DNA of 64,000 bases, taken from Beroe forskalii (lineage: Eukaryota > Ctenophora > Nuda > Beroida > Beroidae). Made by a program: the position numbers and the translations under genes. The stretch lies in contig WFMF01000203.1 of the NCBI GenBank assembly GCA_011033025.1, positions 124,001 through 188,000 on the forward strand. Direction: 5' to 3'. The notes under the pieces were generated by a model. It had not been told where the DNA came from and searched no databases. It saw only the letters and a list, made by a program, of their open reading frames with translations. Every line of letters starts with the position of its first letter. Within the stretch, counting starts at the first letter, position 1. Positions 10,125 to 22,150 of this stretch are shown here, piece after piece.

Positions 10125-11820
10125 ATGGATCATGTTGATCATCTATGGTGGAAAACTGTTTTCATGATCAGGCCAAAAACGATGTTCCTGAGCCTTTCGA
10201 AAATGTGTTTATAAACATCTTCATGTAAGCCCAAGATGAAATAACCATGACCTTCCTGGACGAAATCTCCATGACCTTCCTGGACCACTGATCATAAATG
10301 ACTCTCATATACTGTATGGTGATAACAGTTTTTGGCCAGAAAAGTTTTTTGTATTTTAGGGAATATGTTATGAACAACTTTCATGGCAATAACCTCATTA
10401 CGATTCATGTGAGCCCAAAAGAGGTCCATGCAGCTTTCTGGACTGAGATATGAAACTTCTGCTGATCATAACCGGCTCATGTACGGAGAAAAATATTTTT
10501 GACCCAAAACTGTTTTCTGGAGCCTTTTAGATGACATTGTACATTGTACAAATTGATGGAAGCAATTTATTTATAAGTCGTGTATTCAAAAATGATTATT
10601 AAAGTATTAATGACCATTGGTTCAAACCCTGGATATACCTTAGTACATGAAATTAAGTAAGCAGAAAATTAAGCACTCAAGCCGCCAAAAATGCTTAATT
10701 TGATGTAACGTAGTAATGTGCTTTCTAAATTAAATGGTCCGACATTAAATGTTCTTAATTTATTTCAGAATCAAATCAAAACGTACACCGAGCATATTTA
10801 ATCATGTCATGAAATAATCAGACAGAGAAATATGATGCAGAAGTGATACACCAGTAATCGATTTAGGATAGTATGATTAATAAAATAAAATTCAATCTTT
10901 TGAGCAAAAGGAATTTTCGACATATTTTTCAAGTTTTCTTGCAGAAATCGTTGTCAATAATCCTACCATGGATATTGCAGATGCTAAAGTAGACACACGC
11001 TTAAGTAAGCTCAAGCCCTTGTCCCTTACACGCACGAGCAATCTCCAAGTCTTATGGTTTCTTTAAAACGGAAGAAGGAAGGAAGATAATAATCAATGGG
11101 TGGAAGGGAGCTGGTCAGAGTGATTCGGGAGTGAATCTATCGGTAGACTAGCTACTATAGATCCGTTCTCAAACATTCAAATATGTGATTAAGAACTTAA
11201 GAAGCCCAATGGATCATTAATATTAACTTTTGTTACTCTACTTAAATGAAAATGGTCTTATTCTTACTGCCTAAATTTAACTCGAATCAATTCGATGCAG
11301 GAAATTAAGAAAGCATTAAATTAAGTAGCATAAAATTAAGCACTGGGGTCACAAAAAATGCTTAATTTGGTGCTGCGTAATATTGTGCCTTCTTAATTTT
11401 CGGAGTTCTTGATTTCCTGTACTAAGGTAGTTTCTAAGGCTTTCCTGTACCGAGATATGAAACTTCCACTGGTAATGAATGGCTCATATATATGACAGTT
11501 TTTGGCCTGAAGCTTATTTCCTGAGTATTTTAGGACGAAGGTTTGTGAAAAATTGCATAAAATGTGGCCATTTACATTCGTTTGAACTCAAGATGAAGTC
11601 TCTACGCCTTTCCTGGACTGAGATATAAAACTTTCCTTGATCATAAATCTCTCGCGTAAGGCGAAAAAATCAGTTTTTGGACCAAAACTTTTTTCCTGTG
11701 CATTTTAGGGCATATTTTCATGAACAATTGTATAGAAACACGGCAATTGCGATTCGTTTAAGCCCAAGATGAAGTCTCTACGACCTTCCTGGACCGAGAT
11801 ATGAAATTCAACCCTACACG
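10125..11820 (-). repeat. Right arm of the 3.7-kb palindrome
   Basis: Reverse-complement counterpart of 8110-9560, for example GGCCTGAAGCTTATTTCCTG here against the left arm near 8520. It carries a 790-bp MITE (10638-11427) missing from the left arm. Local identity looks high but indels are frequent. Confidence 0.85.
10638..11427. mobile_element. MITE with TA target duplication, 790 bp
   Basis: Ends are CCTTAGTACATGAAATTAAG and the inverted CTTGATTTCCTGTACTAAGG (TIR with few mismatches), flanked by TA on both sides. Subterminal blocks with AAATTAAGCACT and AAAATGCTTAATTTG occur at both ends. The left palindrome arm has the uninterrupted GGATATAGTTTC, directly showing the empty site. TA duplication suggests the Tc1/mariner superfamily. 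No coding capacity. Confidence 0.88.
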
Positions 11821-12335
11821 CCTGAGGGCGATTAGAAAATAGGCCCCACAGGGTTCATAATACGTTTTTAAATTGCGTACCTAGATGATTCTTGCTCAGA
11901 ATTGCATAACAAAAGACCCTACATCAAGAAATTTCGTGGGCAACGAAGTGCATACTCAACACCCCTCTGCTACTCTAGTAAAATGCATATAATTTTTATC
12001 GAGTGATGATTGTTTATCATATCAAATTTGATTTTGTCTGCAATGATGCTTTCACTGAAAAATTTTGAACCTGTATTGAGATAATATTTTGAAAATAGGG
12101 CAGACTGGAGGAACACCGATTTCAAAAAGTGGAAACAGAAGTGGAGGCACTATTCCTAACCATAACCATAACCATATCCAACATCCTAAACGTAACTGTT
12201 ACGGCTAAGATAAGGTTAGGGTTATGGTTATGAATAGAATGCCTTAATATTGTAGTGAAAGATAAGATAGGTATACCTAAACCCCGATTAATCTCCACTT
12301 TAACGAAATTCTCTAAGATTTTGGTATTGTACAAA
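11821..12335. other. No gene; inverted telomere-like CCTAACCATAACC block
   Basis: At about 12150-12235, CCTAACCATAACCATAACC is followed by the inverted AAGGTTAGGGTTATGGTTAT with ~45 bp between. This degenerate TTAGGG-like inverted pair could form a hairpin. Nothing else is recognised. Confidence 0.5.
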
Positions 12336-12339
12336 TTAC

Positions 12340-12433
12340 GGTAGGTAGAAATTAAGATTTGTTGATTTTAAGGAGTGTACTATTTAAGGCAGTAAAATCG
12401 CTTAATTTCTACCGGTTTCTTATTTCTACCACT
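12340..12433. mobile_element. Short MITE related to the 10638 element
   Basis: About 95 bp. Inverted ends hold GGTAGAAATTAAG and CTTAATTTCTACC, and the right end reads ACTAAGGTA like the 790-bp MITE, with the same AATTAAGCG-type subterminal word. The TIR is imperfect and the boundary is approximate. Confidence 0.5.
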
Positions 12434-12479
12434 AAGGTAATTTCGCAACCTCTGTACTATTATAATTATGTACGTCGTA

Positions 12480-12743
12480 ACGTCTTTGTCCTTTTGTAGA
12501 CACATTTTGAGGCGCCCACGTGCAGTATGGATATAGGGGCGCGCGTTGCTATGGTTACATATTGCGCGCGCGCGTTCATTTCTGTTTAATGCTGTTTTGA
12601 ATACGTTGATCCGTAATAACTTTTGATCTGATTGGAATTTTTTAATGCGGTAAAAAGTATTTAGTTGATTTGAATTTTGCGAACGAGGTGCTGCGTAGAA
12701 GCGCCGAGTGAGCTGGGTATTAGCAGGCCCAACGGGCCTGCTA
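12480..12743 (+). mobile_element. Helitron-like 3' end, copy A
   Basis: Ends in the hairpin AGCAGGCCCAACGGGCCTGCT with terminal CTAG followed by T, the CTRR-T arrangement of Helitrons (the hairpin is closer to the terminus than in the classic form). The preceding ~150 bp, including GAACGAGGTGCTGCG and CGCCGAGTGAGCTG, recurs in copy B. The 5' end is not defined. Confidence 0.55.
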
Positions 12744-13229
12744 GTCTTTAATATAAAATCAATTGAGTGTATGGGATTCGTGTCGGCGTGTGTGTGGGAC
12801 TCTGTGTCGGCATCATGGATTAGAAAATGGAAAAACCGTGTGTATGGGCTCTGTGTCGTTGTGTGTATGGGATTCGTGTCGGCGTGTGTGTGGGACTCTG
12901 TGTCGGCATCAAAGATTAGAATGGAAAAACCGTGTGTATGGGCACTGCTTCAATGTGTGTATGGGTTTGTGTCGGCATGCACGTGCAGAGTGCGGAAAGT
13001 GCTTGCATTGCTATGGTAATATTATGAGAAATGTGTAAATTTCATTTATTGCTTTGTTGATTTTGTTTCGCTACTCTACTGGAGCGCATAACTTTGGTTC
13101 TGGTTTGAATTTTTCGATGCAGTGAAATTTTTTCATAAGTTTGAATTGCATTGGTTTAAAATTGTGAACGAGGTGTTGCGAAGCAGCGCCGAGTCAGCTG
13201 TGTATTAGCAGGCCCAACGGGCCTGCTAG
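12744..13229 (+). mobile_element. Helitron-like element, copy B, directly following copy A
   Basis: Same 3' block: GAACGAGGTGTTGCG, CGCCGAGTCAGCTG, the AGCAGGCCC/GGGCCTGCT hairpin and CTAG-T. Both copies share CACGTGCAG and TTGCTATGGTWA upstream. Copy B has gained a minisatellite (12765-12985). No Rep/helicase coding, so non-autonomous. Confidence 0.55.
12765..12985 (+). repeat. Minisatellite with GTGTATGGGATTCGTGTCGG units
   Basis: Imperfect tandem units, including GGACTCTGTGTCGGCATC, and a longer ~90-bp super-unit. Overlapping ORFs in two frames here reflect the repeat. Confidence 0.75.
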
Positions 13230-14065
13230 TTATTATTTCGTCACCTAGATATAAAAAGGGTCTAAGTCGACTTAGCCCCTTTTAAACAAGAATTGCGCCT
13301 GCCAGCACAACTCTTGTTTGTCCATTGTTCCTGTATGCAGGCGCTTAATTTCCCTCCCCCGTGGTGTCACTGGTGCTTGAAGTTGATGTTTGCTTAGTAT
13401 CATGATACAACACGTGCATGCTGTCCTACTTCTAGTGAGAGTATAACCTTAGCTAATCTAACGGCGCGTAGTTATACTGTTGCATTTATTGCAAAAAGGC
13501 TGGTGCGTAAGAGATCCAAATAGTTTCGTATCTATATCACATGAAATTTCAATATGGCGCTATCATCTATAACGTGAAATATCTGAATATCAACATGGGT
13601 TGACGCATAACACATTAACATCAGTCAAACAGTTATTATTTGACAAACCCTACCAAACTTTTCAGAGGGCCCTGCGCACCTTCGGACTTCGACTTATTGA
13701 AGATGGAAACAATTATTTCAATTTGACGAAAACTTTCATGTTTGCCTTCTCAATAAACATTAAACAGCTCTTGGACAATGGACGCTCTACCTTATTGATA
13801 TTCATTCCACTGTAATCGTTACTATATAGTTGCATATATACTGCGGCGCACTTTGATATATTTTGACTCATTCTGCGCCGCGCACGAACATACATCAACA
13901 ATATATGATCTCCGCAAGCGTTCAATTGCGCGCGTTGTGCGCGCGCAAATGTATGAGTTGCTAGGAGACTCGTCTGTATGACGTTTTTACGACACTTTTA
14001 TGACGTTTTTACACCACTTTTATGACGTTTTTTACACCACTTTTATGACGTATTTACACCACAAT
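13230..14065. other. Non-genic: dispersed hairpins and a 22-bp x4 repeat
   Basis: 13250-13290 holds AAAAGGGTCTAAGTCGACTT, a member of a palindrome family. 13287-13365 matches 45465-45540 in inverse orientation (CCTGTATGCAGGCGCTTAAT). 13978-14055 is about four copies of GACGTTTTTACACCACTTTT. No convincing gene. Confidence 0.6.
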
Positions 14066-14222
14066 CATTTTCCGGGCACTTTTCAGAAATTACAGTAGTT
14101 GTATTGCAACCCTGGACCTGCTATACACATTTCCTATTTATCACCTTCCCAAACCACGATCTCTGCTAACCCTCTTCAATGCCTTTTTGTAAAACAAAAA
14201 AGCGTTGGGGAGGGAAAAAATC
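14066..14222 (-). repeat. Dispersed repeat shared with 44565-44735
   Basis: Contains CCGGGCACTTTTCAGAAATT, TACAGTAGTTGTATTGCA and a GCCTTTTTGT/ACAAAAAAGCG hairpin. The second copy at 44.6 kb is in the other orientation and adjoins a (TCCG)n microsatellite. Probably a short non-autonomous element. Confidence 0.7.
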
Positions 14223-14299
14223 ATCCATTTTCGAGATCCTCGGGACCATACCTACTATGTCCCAAAATATGGGAGCTATTTGACCAAAATTTAGGTAAC

Positions 14300-14580
14300 C
14301 TTGTTTTGACAAATTGGTCTATGTCGACTTAGACCTTTTTCACCATCCAAATAATAAACATTAATTTCACAAATTAAATCGGTATATGTAGACATAGCCC
14401 TTTCTGTTGAAGGAATTCATAAAAGAAAATTATTTTAAAAGGGTCTATGTAAACATAGACCCTTTTAAATCTTTTTAAAAAAGGTACATGTCAACTTGGA
14501 CCATTTTAAAATATCATCTCTATGCTTTATAGAAGACATGATCTCTACTTAGACCCTAAAAGGGTTGGGTTAGGAGTGTT
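14300..14580. repeat. Cluster of AAAAGGGTCTATGT..ACATAGACCCTTTT palindromes
   Basis: Five related palindromes (about 14302, 14376, 14435, 14480, 14525). The best is AAAAGGGTCTATGT-AA-ACATAGACCCTTTT. Similar palindromes occur at 13255 and 37955-38230. Confidence 0.7.
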
Positions 14581-14639
14581 TTATACAACATTTTTCCTTT
14601 CAAAGCCCTTAGTGAGTTAGTGGTGCCCCTGCCCCAAGT

Positions 14640-14883
14640 GGGTTTTCAATCAGGGGTGAGTTATGAGTTGATTGGGGTGGGTTATGAGTAAAAAGGGGTG
14701 GGTTATGAGTGGAAAAGGATGGGTTATGAGTTGATTGGGGTGGGTTATGAGTGGAAAGGGGTGGGTTATGAGTGGAACGGATTGGGTTATGAGTTAATAA
14801 TAATTGGGGTGGGTTATGAGTGGAAAGAGGTAGGTTATAAGTGGAAAGTAGTGGGTTTTGAGTTGATTGGGGTGGGTTATGAG
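14640..14883 (+). repeat. 21-bp minisatellite (GGTGGGTTATGAGTTGATTG type)
   Basis: Alternates GGTGGGTTATGAGTTGATTG and GGTGGGTTATGAGTGGAAAG. It continues at 22307 after the 7.4-kb insertion. The 21-nt period yields heptapeptide-repeat ORFs that are not genes. Confidence 0.95.
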
Positions 14884-15219
14884 CATAGCTGCCAATTTGC
14901 CCTTCTTTCGCAGGGTGCCCTGCTTTGCCCTGCTTTTTGCCCTGCTTTGCAAACCGAGCCCTGCTTTAGCAGGGCAAATCAGTCCGAAAGGTACCTATAA
15001 TTTCCTGTATCATGGGAATAAGATATTCAAATCCGTGGGTTGGAAAAATAAATGCACACTTAATTATTATACCTTTAACCTGATTCAGTGATTCGTTAAT
15101 CATCATGGGGATTACAAGCATCTTCATTGATGGCTTTATTGAATTTATGCTAAGTTAAGCATTTTTTGAAACACGGAAATGCTGATGATTCTTGAAGAAG
15201 TTGGTATCGGCACTATCAG

Positions 15220-17130
15220 GTAGGTTCAAAAAGGTACCCATAGAGTATAGTGATATGCGCATTACTGGAGTTTCAAAAAGGTACCCATAAATGATTGGTG
15301 TAACTGGTGGTTTAGAAAGTTACGGTCCATAATTGGTTGGTGTAACTGGTGGTTCAGAAAGGTACCCATAATTGGTTGGTGTAACTGGTGGTTCAGAAAG
15401 GTACCCATAATTGGTTAGTGTAATGGTTGGTTCAGAAACGTATCCATGATTCAAATTGGTTGGCGTATCTGATGGTTCAGAAAAGTACCCATAATTAGTT
15501 GGCAAAACTGGTGGTCGAGAAAGGTACCCATGACAGGGTAATGTAACTGGTGGCCCAGACTCCTAAAAGGTACCCATAATAGGGTGGTGTAACTGGTGGT
15601 TCAGAAAGGTACCCATAATTGGTTGGTGTAACTGGTGGTTCAGAAAGGTACCCATAATTGGTTGGCGCAACTGGTGGCGTAACTGGTGGTTCAGAAAGGT
15701 ACCCATAATAGGGTGGTGTAACTGGTCGTTCAGAAAGGTACTGTACCCATAATTGGTAAGTGTAAGTGTTGGTTCAGAAAGGTACCCATAATTGGTTAGT
15801 GTAACTGGTGGTTCAGAAAGGTACCCATAATAGGGTGGTGTAACTGGTCGTTCAGAAAGGTACCCATAATAGGGTGGTGTAACTGGTGGTTCAGAAAGGT
15901 ACCCATAATTGGTTGGCGCAACTGGTGGCGTAACTGGTGGTTCAGAAAGGTACCCATAATAGGGTGGTGTAACTGGTCGTTCAGAAAGGTACCCATAATT
16001 GGTAAGTGTAAGTGTTGGTTCAGAAAGGTACCCATAATTGGTTAGTGTAACTGGTGGTTCAGAAAGGTACCCATAATAGGGTGGTGTAACTGGTCGTTCA
16101 GAAAGGTACCCATAATAGGGTGGTGTAACTTGTCGTTCAGAAAGGTACCCATAATAGGGTTGTGTAACTGGTCGTTCAGAAAGGTACCCATAATAGGGTA
16201 ACTGATGTTCAGCAACTGATGGTTCAGGAAGGTACCCATAATAGGGTGGTGTAACTGTTCGTTCAGAAAGGTACCCATAATGGTTGGTGTAACTGGTGGT
16301 TCAGAAAGGTACCCATAATTGGTTGGTGTAACTGGTCGTTCAGAAAGGTACCCATAATAGGGGTGGTGTAACTGGTAGTTCAGAAAGGTACTCATAATAG
16401 GGTGGTGTAACTGGTCGTTCAGAAACGTACCCATAATAGGGTGGTGTAAGTGGTTGTTCAGAAAGGTACCCATAATAGGGTGGTATAACTGGTGGTTCAG
16501 AAAGGTACCCATAATAGGGTGGTGTAACTGGTGGTTCAGAAAGGTACCCATAATAGGGTGGTGTAACTGGTCGTTCAGAAAGGTACCCATGATTGGTAAG
16601 TGTAAGTGTTGGTTCAGAAAGGTACCCATAATTGGTTAGTGTAACTGGAGGTTCAGAAAGGTACCCATAATAGGGTGGTGTAACTGGTCGTTCAGAAAGG
16701 TATCCATAATTCAAATTGTTTGGCGTATCTGATGGTTCAGAAAAGTACCCATAATTAGTTGGCAAATAGGGTGGTGTAACTGGTCGTTCAGAAAGGTATC
16801 CATAATAGGGTGGTATAACTGGTGGTTCAGAAAGGTACCCATAATAGGGTGGTGTAACTGGTCGTTCAGAAAGGTACCCATAATAGGGTGGTGTAACTGG
16901 TCGTTCAGAAAGGTACCCATAATAGGGTGGTATAACTGGTGGTTCAGAAAGGTACCCATAATAGGGTGGTGTAACTGGTGGATCAGAAAGGTACCCATAA
17001 TTGGTTAGTGTAATGGTTGGTTCAGAAAGGAATCCATAATTCAAATTGGTTGGCGTATCTGGTGGTTCAGAAAAGTACCCATAATTAGTTAGCAGAACTG
17101 GTGGTCGAGAAAGGTACCCATGACAGGGTA
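15220..17130 (-). repeat. 39-bp minisatellite (GGTACCCATAATAGGG unit)
   Basis: Roughly 45-50 units of GGTACCCATAATAGGGTGG / TGTAACTGGTSGTTCAGAAA, with variants ATTGGTTGGT and a GGCGCAACTGGTGGC insertion. The period is divisible by three, so minus-strand ORFs up to 279 codons arise and are not considered genes. Confidence 0.95.
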
Positions 17131-18045
17131 ATATAGGGGGGAACCCCTCAATTTTAAGTTGATATAAAAAAATCGCCAATGGGGGTTTAATTTTGGGGGG
17201 TTTTGGGGGGTTTGAGGGGCTTAATTCTTATTGCAAAAAGGGGCATTTTTTCAATTGGTACCATTTTTGTTCCTGATCTTTTGCACCATTTCAAAATGGT
17301 ACCATTTTTGGTCGTGATTTTTGGCGATTTTTAGAAATGGTACCATTTTTAATTTAATCAGAAATAGGACGAGTAGGATGGTTACGAACATCTTCAATTG
17401 TAACAATTAAAACGTCGTGTTCTTGTGATATTTCAATGAATATATCATTCATCATAGTCATACATTCTGAGAAGTTTATTGGTTAGAACATACAACTGAC
17501 ACGCAACGCATTCATATCACTAAGCTCTTATCTTAACCAAATCTATAAATAATTGAATTAAATTAATTTATTAGAAAATGCACTGAATATATTATACGAC
17601 AATCTACTGTCTGCTTTTTGCCCCTTTTAGAAATGGTACCGTTTTTGTTTCAGGTATTCGGCCCCTTTTTTTAATGGTACCAATTTTGTTTTTGATTTTT
17701 CGCATCATTGTCGATTGGTACATTTTTCGTTTCTGATTTTTCAGATGTACCCCTTTGAAATGGTACCAAATTTGTGTCCGATTTTTTGCGCCTTTTCGAA
17801 ATGGTACCTTTTTTATTCGTGCTTTTTGGCAACTTTTTCAAATGGTACCTTTTTGTTTCTTCATTTTGGTGCTTTTTGAATCATACTAGAATAATTTCTG
17901 CTGTCGATAGGGGTTAATTTTTTTTTGGGGGGGGGTTAATTTTAGCTGTCGATAAGGGTTTAATTTTGGGGGTTTAATTTAAACCCCCTGGTGGATATAA
18001 CAAATTTCCAATAGGGGGCTTAATTTTGGGGGTTTTGGGTGGTTG
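17131..18045. repeat. GGTACC palindrome region with G-rich borders
   Basis: AAATGGTACCATTTTT-type palindromes repeat at 17260-17345 and 17625-17870, separated by a ~260-bp unique AT-rich piece. Both borders carry related G-rich text (GGGGGTTTAATTTTGGGGG). No gene. Confidence 0.7.
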
Positions 18046-19503
18046 GCCCCCCAATGTAACTGGTGGCCCAGACTCCTAAAAGGTGCCCATAATTGGTTGC
18101 TGTACCTGGTGGTTCACAAAGGTACGGGCATAACTGGTAAGTATAACTGGTGGTTCACAAAGGTGCCCATAATTGGTTGGCGTAACTGGTGGCGTAACAC
18201 AAACTGGTGGTTCAGTAAGGCAACCATAATAGGGTGGTGTAACTGGTGGTTCAGAAAGGTACCCATAATAGGGTGGTAACTGGTTCAGAAAGGTTGCCCA
18301 TAATAGGGTGTAACTGGTCGTTCAGAAGGTACCCATAAATTATGGGTACCTTTCGAAACTAGTTATAATACTTATAAGTACCTTTCTGATACCCACCCTC
18401 ATTATTGGTACCTTTAGGAGTCTCTGCCACGTAGTTGCATTACCCTGTCATGGGTAACTTTCTCGACCACCAGTTTTGCCAACTAATTATGGCTTTATGG
18501 GTACTTTTCTCCCGGGCATAATAGGTGATATAACTAGTGGTTCAGAAATTATGGGTACCTTTTGGGACCACCAGTTAAAAACTTGATATTTTGAACGAAA
18601 CAACAGTTACACCACCTATTATGGAACCACGAACCAGTACACCACCCCTATGGGTACCTTTTAGAGTCGGGCCACCAGTTACATTACCCTGTCATGGGTA
18701 ACTTTCTCGACCACCAGTTTACCAACTAATTATGGGTACTTTCCTCCTTCCGCAATAGGGGTGATGCTGGTGGTTCAGGAAAGGTACCCATAATTGGTTG
18801 CTGTAGCTGGTCGTTCAGAAAGGTACCCATAATAGGGTGGTAAATGGTCGTTCAGAAAGGTACTCATAATAGGGGTGGTGTAACTGGTCGTTCAGAAAGG
18901 TACCCATAATAGGGTGGTATAACTGGTGGGTCTGAGAAAGGTACCCATAATAGGGTGGTGTAACTGGTCGTTCAGAAAGGTACCATAATAGGGTGGTAAC
19001 TGGTATGCAACTGGTGGTTCAGAAAGGTACCCATAATTGGTTGGTGCAACTGGTGGCATGCAACTGGTGGTTCAGAAAGGTACCCATAATTGGTTGGTGC
19101 AACATCTGGCGTAACTGGTGGTTCAGAAGGTACCCATAATATGGTGGTGTAACTGGTCGTTCAGAAAGGTGCACCCATGATTAGGGGTGTAAGTGTTGGT
19201 TCAGGAAGGTACCCATAATAGGGTGGTGTAACTGGTGGTTCAGAAAAGTACCCGCAATTAGTTGGCAAAACTGGTGGTTCAGAAAAGGTACCTATGACAG
19301 GGTTATGTAAGTTTAACGTTTTAAACTTCACCTCTAAGGGTTATGTACTTATGTAACTGGTGGGCCAGACTCCAAAAGGTACCCATAATAGGGTGGTGTA
19401 ACTGGTGGTTCAGAAAGGTACCTATAATAGGATGGTGTAACTGGTGGTTCGAGAAAGGTACCCATAATAGGGGTGGTAACTGTCGTTCAGAAGGTACCCA
19501 TAA
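18046..19503. repeat. Scrambled 39-bp minisatellite with inverted segment
   Basis: Same unit as 15220-17130 but degenerate, with an inverted stretch at about 18335-18730 (TTATGGGTACCTTT orientation). Many single-base slips. Confidence 0.9.
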
Positions 19504-21724
19504 GGTCAAAGAGAGTTCGACTTTGCCCTCTGTCTCTGCAAATGAGTCCTGTTTTTTCTCACACCATATCACTATAAATTCAATGTTACAGGGTCACTTA
19601 GGTACTGAAACATACGGAATTAAACCAATATGTAGTTTATTACTTGATGGATGGTCTATGGTCAGTGTGGTGATATATGAAACCCTCTGTTACAGGTGGA
19701 ACAGCTCACTCCAGATAGTGCATTAGAATCACCTGTAACACTTACGATATTTAATTTTATGTTATAAATTATGGTTTTGAGTCTTTGTAAAGTCATTGGA
19801 TTGAATAATTAGATGAGATAATTGATTTTAGTCACACTCCTGTAACTTGGGTGCAGCAATTTATGTAAAATTCCTTAATTTGGCAATAAATTTCGTAATT
19901 TACCAATAAATTGACTTAAATTTAATATAGCAACATACATGAAGACTTTCTCTACTCAAAAACATTTGATTTTTACTGTCATATATATAGTATTTGTTAC
20001 TTAAAGTAAAAGGCGATGCCCAAAACCCTTGTTACAGGTGCTGATAACCCTTAAATTCCCTACCATTTTAAGATAGCTTGACAGGTTATTTTGATGAAAC
20101 CACTTGGTAGATGTGCACTCTGTGCAGCTATGAAGTGGAGTAACAGTATCAGAACCATTCCCAAACCCCTGTTACAGGTGCTGTGAAATTTCTTTAACAT
20201 ATTTAGAGTAGTAAACACCTCTTTAAAAGTGGCTGGAAACAATGTCAAAGCTGATAATTAACTTAGTTTTGACAACTCATTATTGCAAAAACATTCTGAG
20301 TAAAAACCTTGTTACAGGTGCGAAATTTGGTAAAAAAATCATTAGACATTCATTTTGACCAGTGATGTTAACATTGTTTCTACATATCTGCTTTTATAAT
20401 TAAAAAACCCATCCTTATCATTAGATATCGTTAATCATGCTGTATATTGTTGAAACCCCATGTTACAGGTGTTCTACTGACCAACAAACATATTACTCAA
20501 GGTCATGGAAGAATAGAACACCCTAGTATTTGTAATAAAAATCATCAACGTCACCTGCAGATGGAAACTTGCCATTTGCACCTGCGTAATGAGTTAGGTG
20601 AAGAAATTATGGTTAAATTGACCTAGATAGATAATGACCAATCAGCCTAGTTAGCTCTTGATATTTTGAACAGTGTTACAGGTGACACCCAAATTCCTCA
20701 TATTAGCGATGTTTTTTGGCACCTGTAACACGGTTTTGGATTCATTAACCATCTGTAACATCAGAACGACATAATAGGCATGTGAATTGCATGATAGTTT
20801 TGTTATAATTGACCCCTTGATTGCCAATTTCCAATTAAGAAAAGCAAAATCTTAAATGGATTATTTGCACGAACTTTAAACAAATGATTTACACCTGTAA
20901 CGAAGTTTATAATCGAAAATATTGCTTTAAGACAATTAGACAAAGCCTTCTGCACAGTGTGATAATTTTGGCTTTGTTCACATTTGTTTACAGGGGCAGA
21001 AATAAAGGCATTCTAGAGGAACTATGAAGAAGCCTCAACACCTGTAACAAGGTTATTAACCTGCAACAGTCGGTTTTTCATGCAATTACATGTTTTTGGT
21101 TGGAAATCTGCTATAAATGGATGACACTGGGGCAATTTACAAGCTTACTAGCTAATATTTAAGTTGAAATAATTGGCATTTTTTGAAAGGTTTCTGCACC
21201 TGTAACAGTGGTGTTAGGAACAAAGTTTTCGAATTGACACTTCAAACGTAACAAAATCAACAATTTGGCAAATTTCAACCTTCAGCTCAATTAGTTATAT
21301 GTTGGTGCGGCAAATATCATATTTTTTAGCATCTGATTTTCAACATGGCCTTTTAATCCACCTGTAACAGAGTGATAATAATTTGCCACATGTATCACAA
21401 ATCAGCTTTTAAAGATAATTCCTATACTACCCAGTCTAAAAAAAAGCTGCATAATCCTAACGACCTCAGGAAAGAGAGATATGGGCTGCTGAAATCGAAC
21501 CTGTAACTCGTGCACCTGTAACATTGAATGCTTTTTTTCAAACTTGAATATCTCAGCACATGTTACAGGGTTTGACTCCGTTATTTGACAATATGTTACC
21601 AAACTTTATACTACCCAGTCTTGATATGTATGAAATGTGTGAGTTGTTACAGGGGCAAGCAGTAGCTTGTTTAGTTAACCCTATAAAATTCTCAAAAAAG
21701 GGCAAGTCGAACTTCTCTTTGACC
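19504..21724. mobile_element. 2.2-kb TIR element studded with GTTACAGGTG/CACCTGTAAC motifs
   Basis: The TIR is about 26 bp: GGTCAAAGAGAGTTCGACTT at the left, and the right end complement reads GGTCAAAGAGAAGTTCGACT. ATAA flanks both sides, and removing the insert restores CCCATAATAGGG of the 39-bp unit. Exact GTTACAGGTG starts at 19689, 20031, 20171, 20311, 20462 and 20675. The inverse CACCTGTAAC starts at 19730, 20720, 20892, 21039, 21197, 21359 and 21513. Near matches are at 19585, 19837, 20579, 20750, 21498, 21562 and 21646. Spacing is mostly 140-172 bp; intervening sequence is not obviously repeated. No ORF of note. The motifs may be transposase-binding sites (inference). Confidence 0.85.
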
Positions 21725-22150
21725 ATAATAGGGTGGTGTAACTGGTCGTTCAGAAAGGTACACATAATAGGGTGGTGTAACTGGTCGTTCAGAAAGGTAC
21801 CCATAATAGGGTGGTGTAACTGGTGGTTCAGAAAGGTACCCATCATTGGTTGGTGTAACTGGTGGTTCAGAAAGGTACCCATAATTGGTTGGCGCAACTG
21901 GTGGCGTAACTGATGGTTCAGAAAGATATCCATAATTTCATAATAGGGTGGTGTAACTGGTCGTTCAGAAAGGTACCCATAATAGGGTGGTGTAACTGGT
22001 GGTTCAGAAAGGTACCCATAATTGGTTGGTGTAATTGGTGGTTCAGAAAGGTACCCATAATTGGTTGGCGCAACTGGTGGCGTAACTGATGGTTCCGAAA
22101 GGTACCCATAATAGGGGTGGTGTAACTGGTGTTCAGAAAGGTACCTTTAA
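21725..22150 (-). repeat. 39-bp minisatellite, continuation after the 2.2-kb insertion
   Basis: About ten units of the GGTACCCATAATAGGG repeat, with two GGCGCAACTGGTGGCGTAAC variant units. Confidence 0.93.

Noticed and set aside
12122-12334. Interstitial telomere
   Set aside because: Only a few degenerate CCTAACCATAACC words as an inverted pair, no TTAGGG run.
15796-17179. Minus-strand repeat ORFs with GYLSEPPVTP or MGTFLNHQLHHP units
   Set aside because: 39-bp units translated in two overlapping frames; a multiple-of-three period keeps frames open.
19504-21724. CRISPR array
   Set aside because: Short repeats with unique spacers look CRISPR-like, but the repeat is only ~10-18 bp, spacers are ~130-160 bp, orientation flips midway and the genome is animal.
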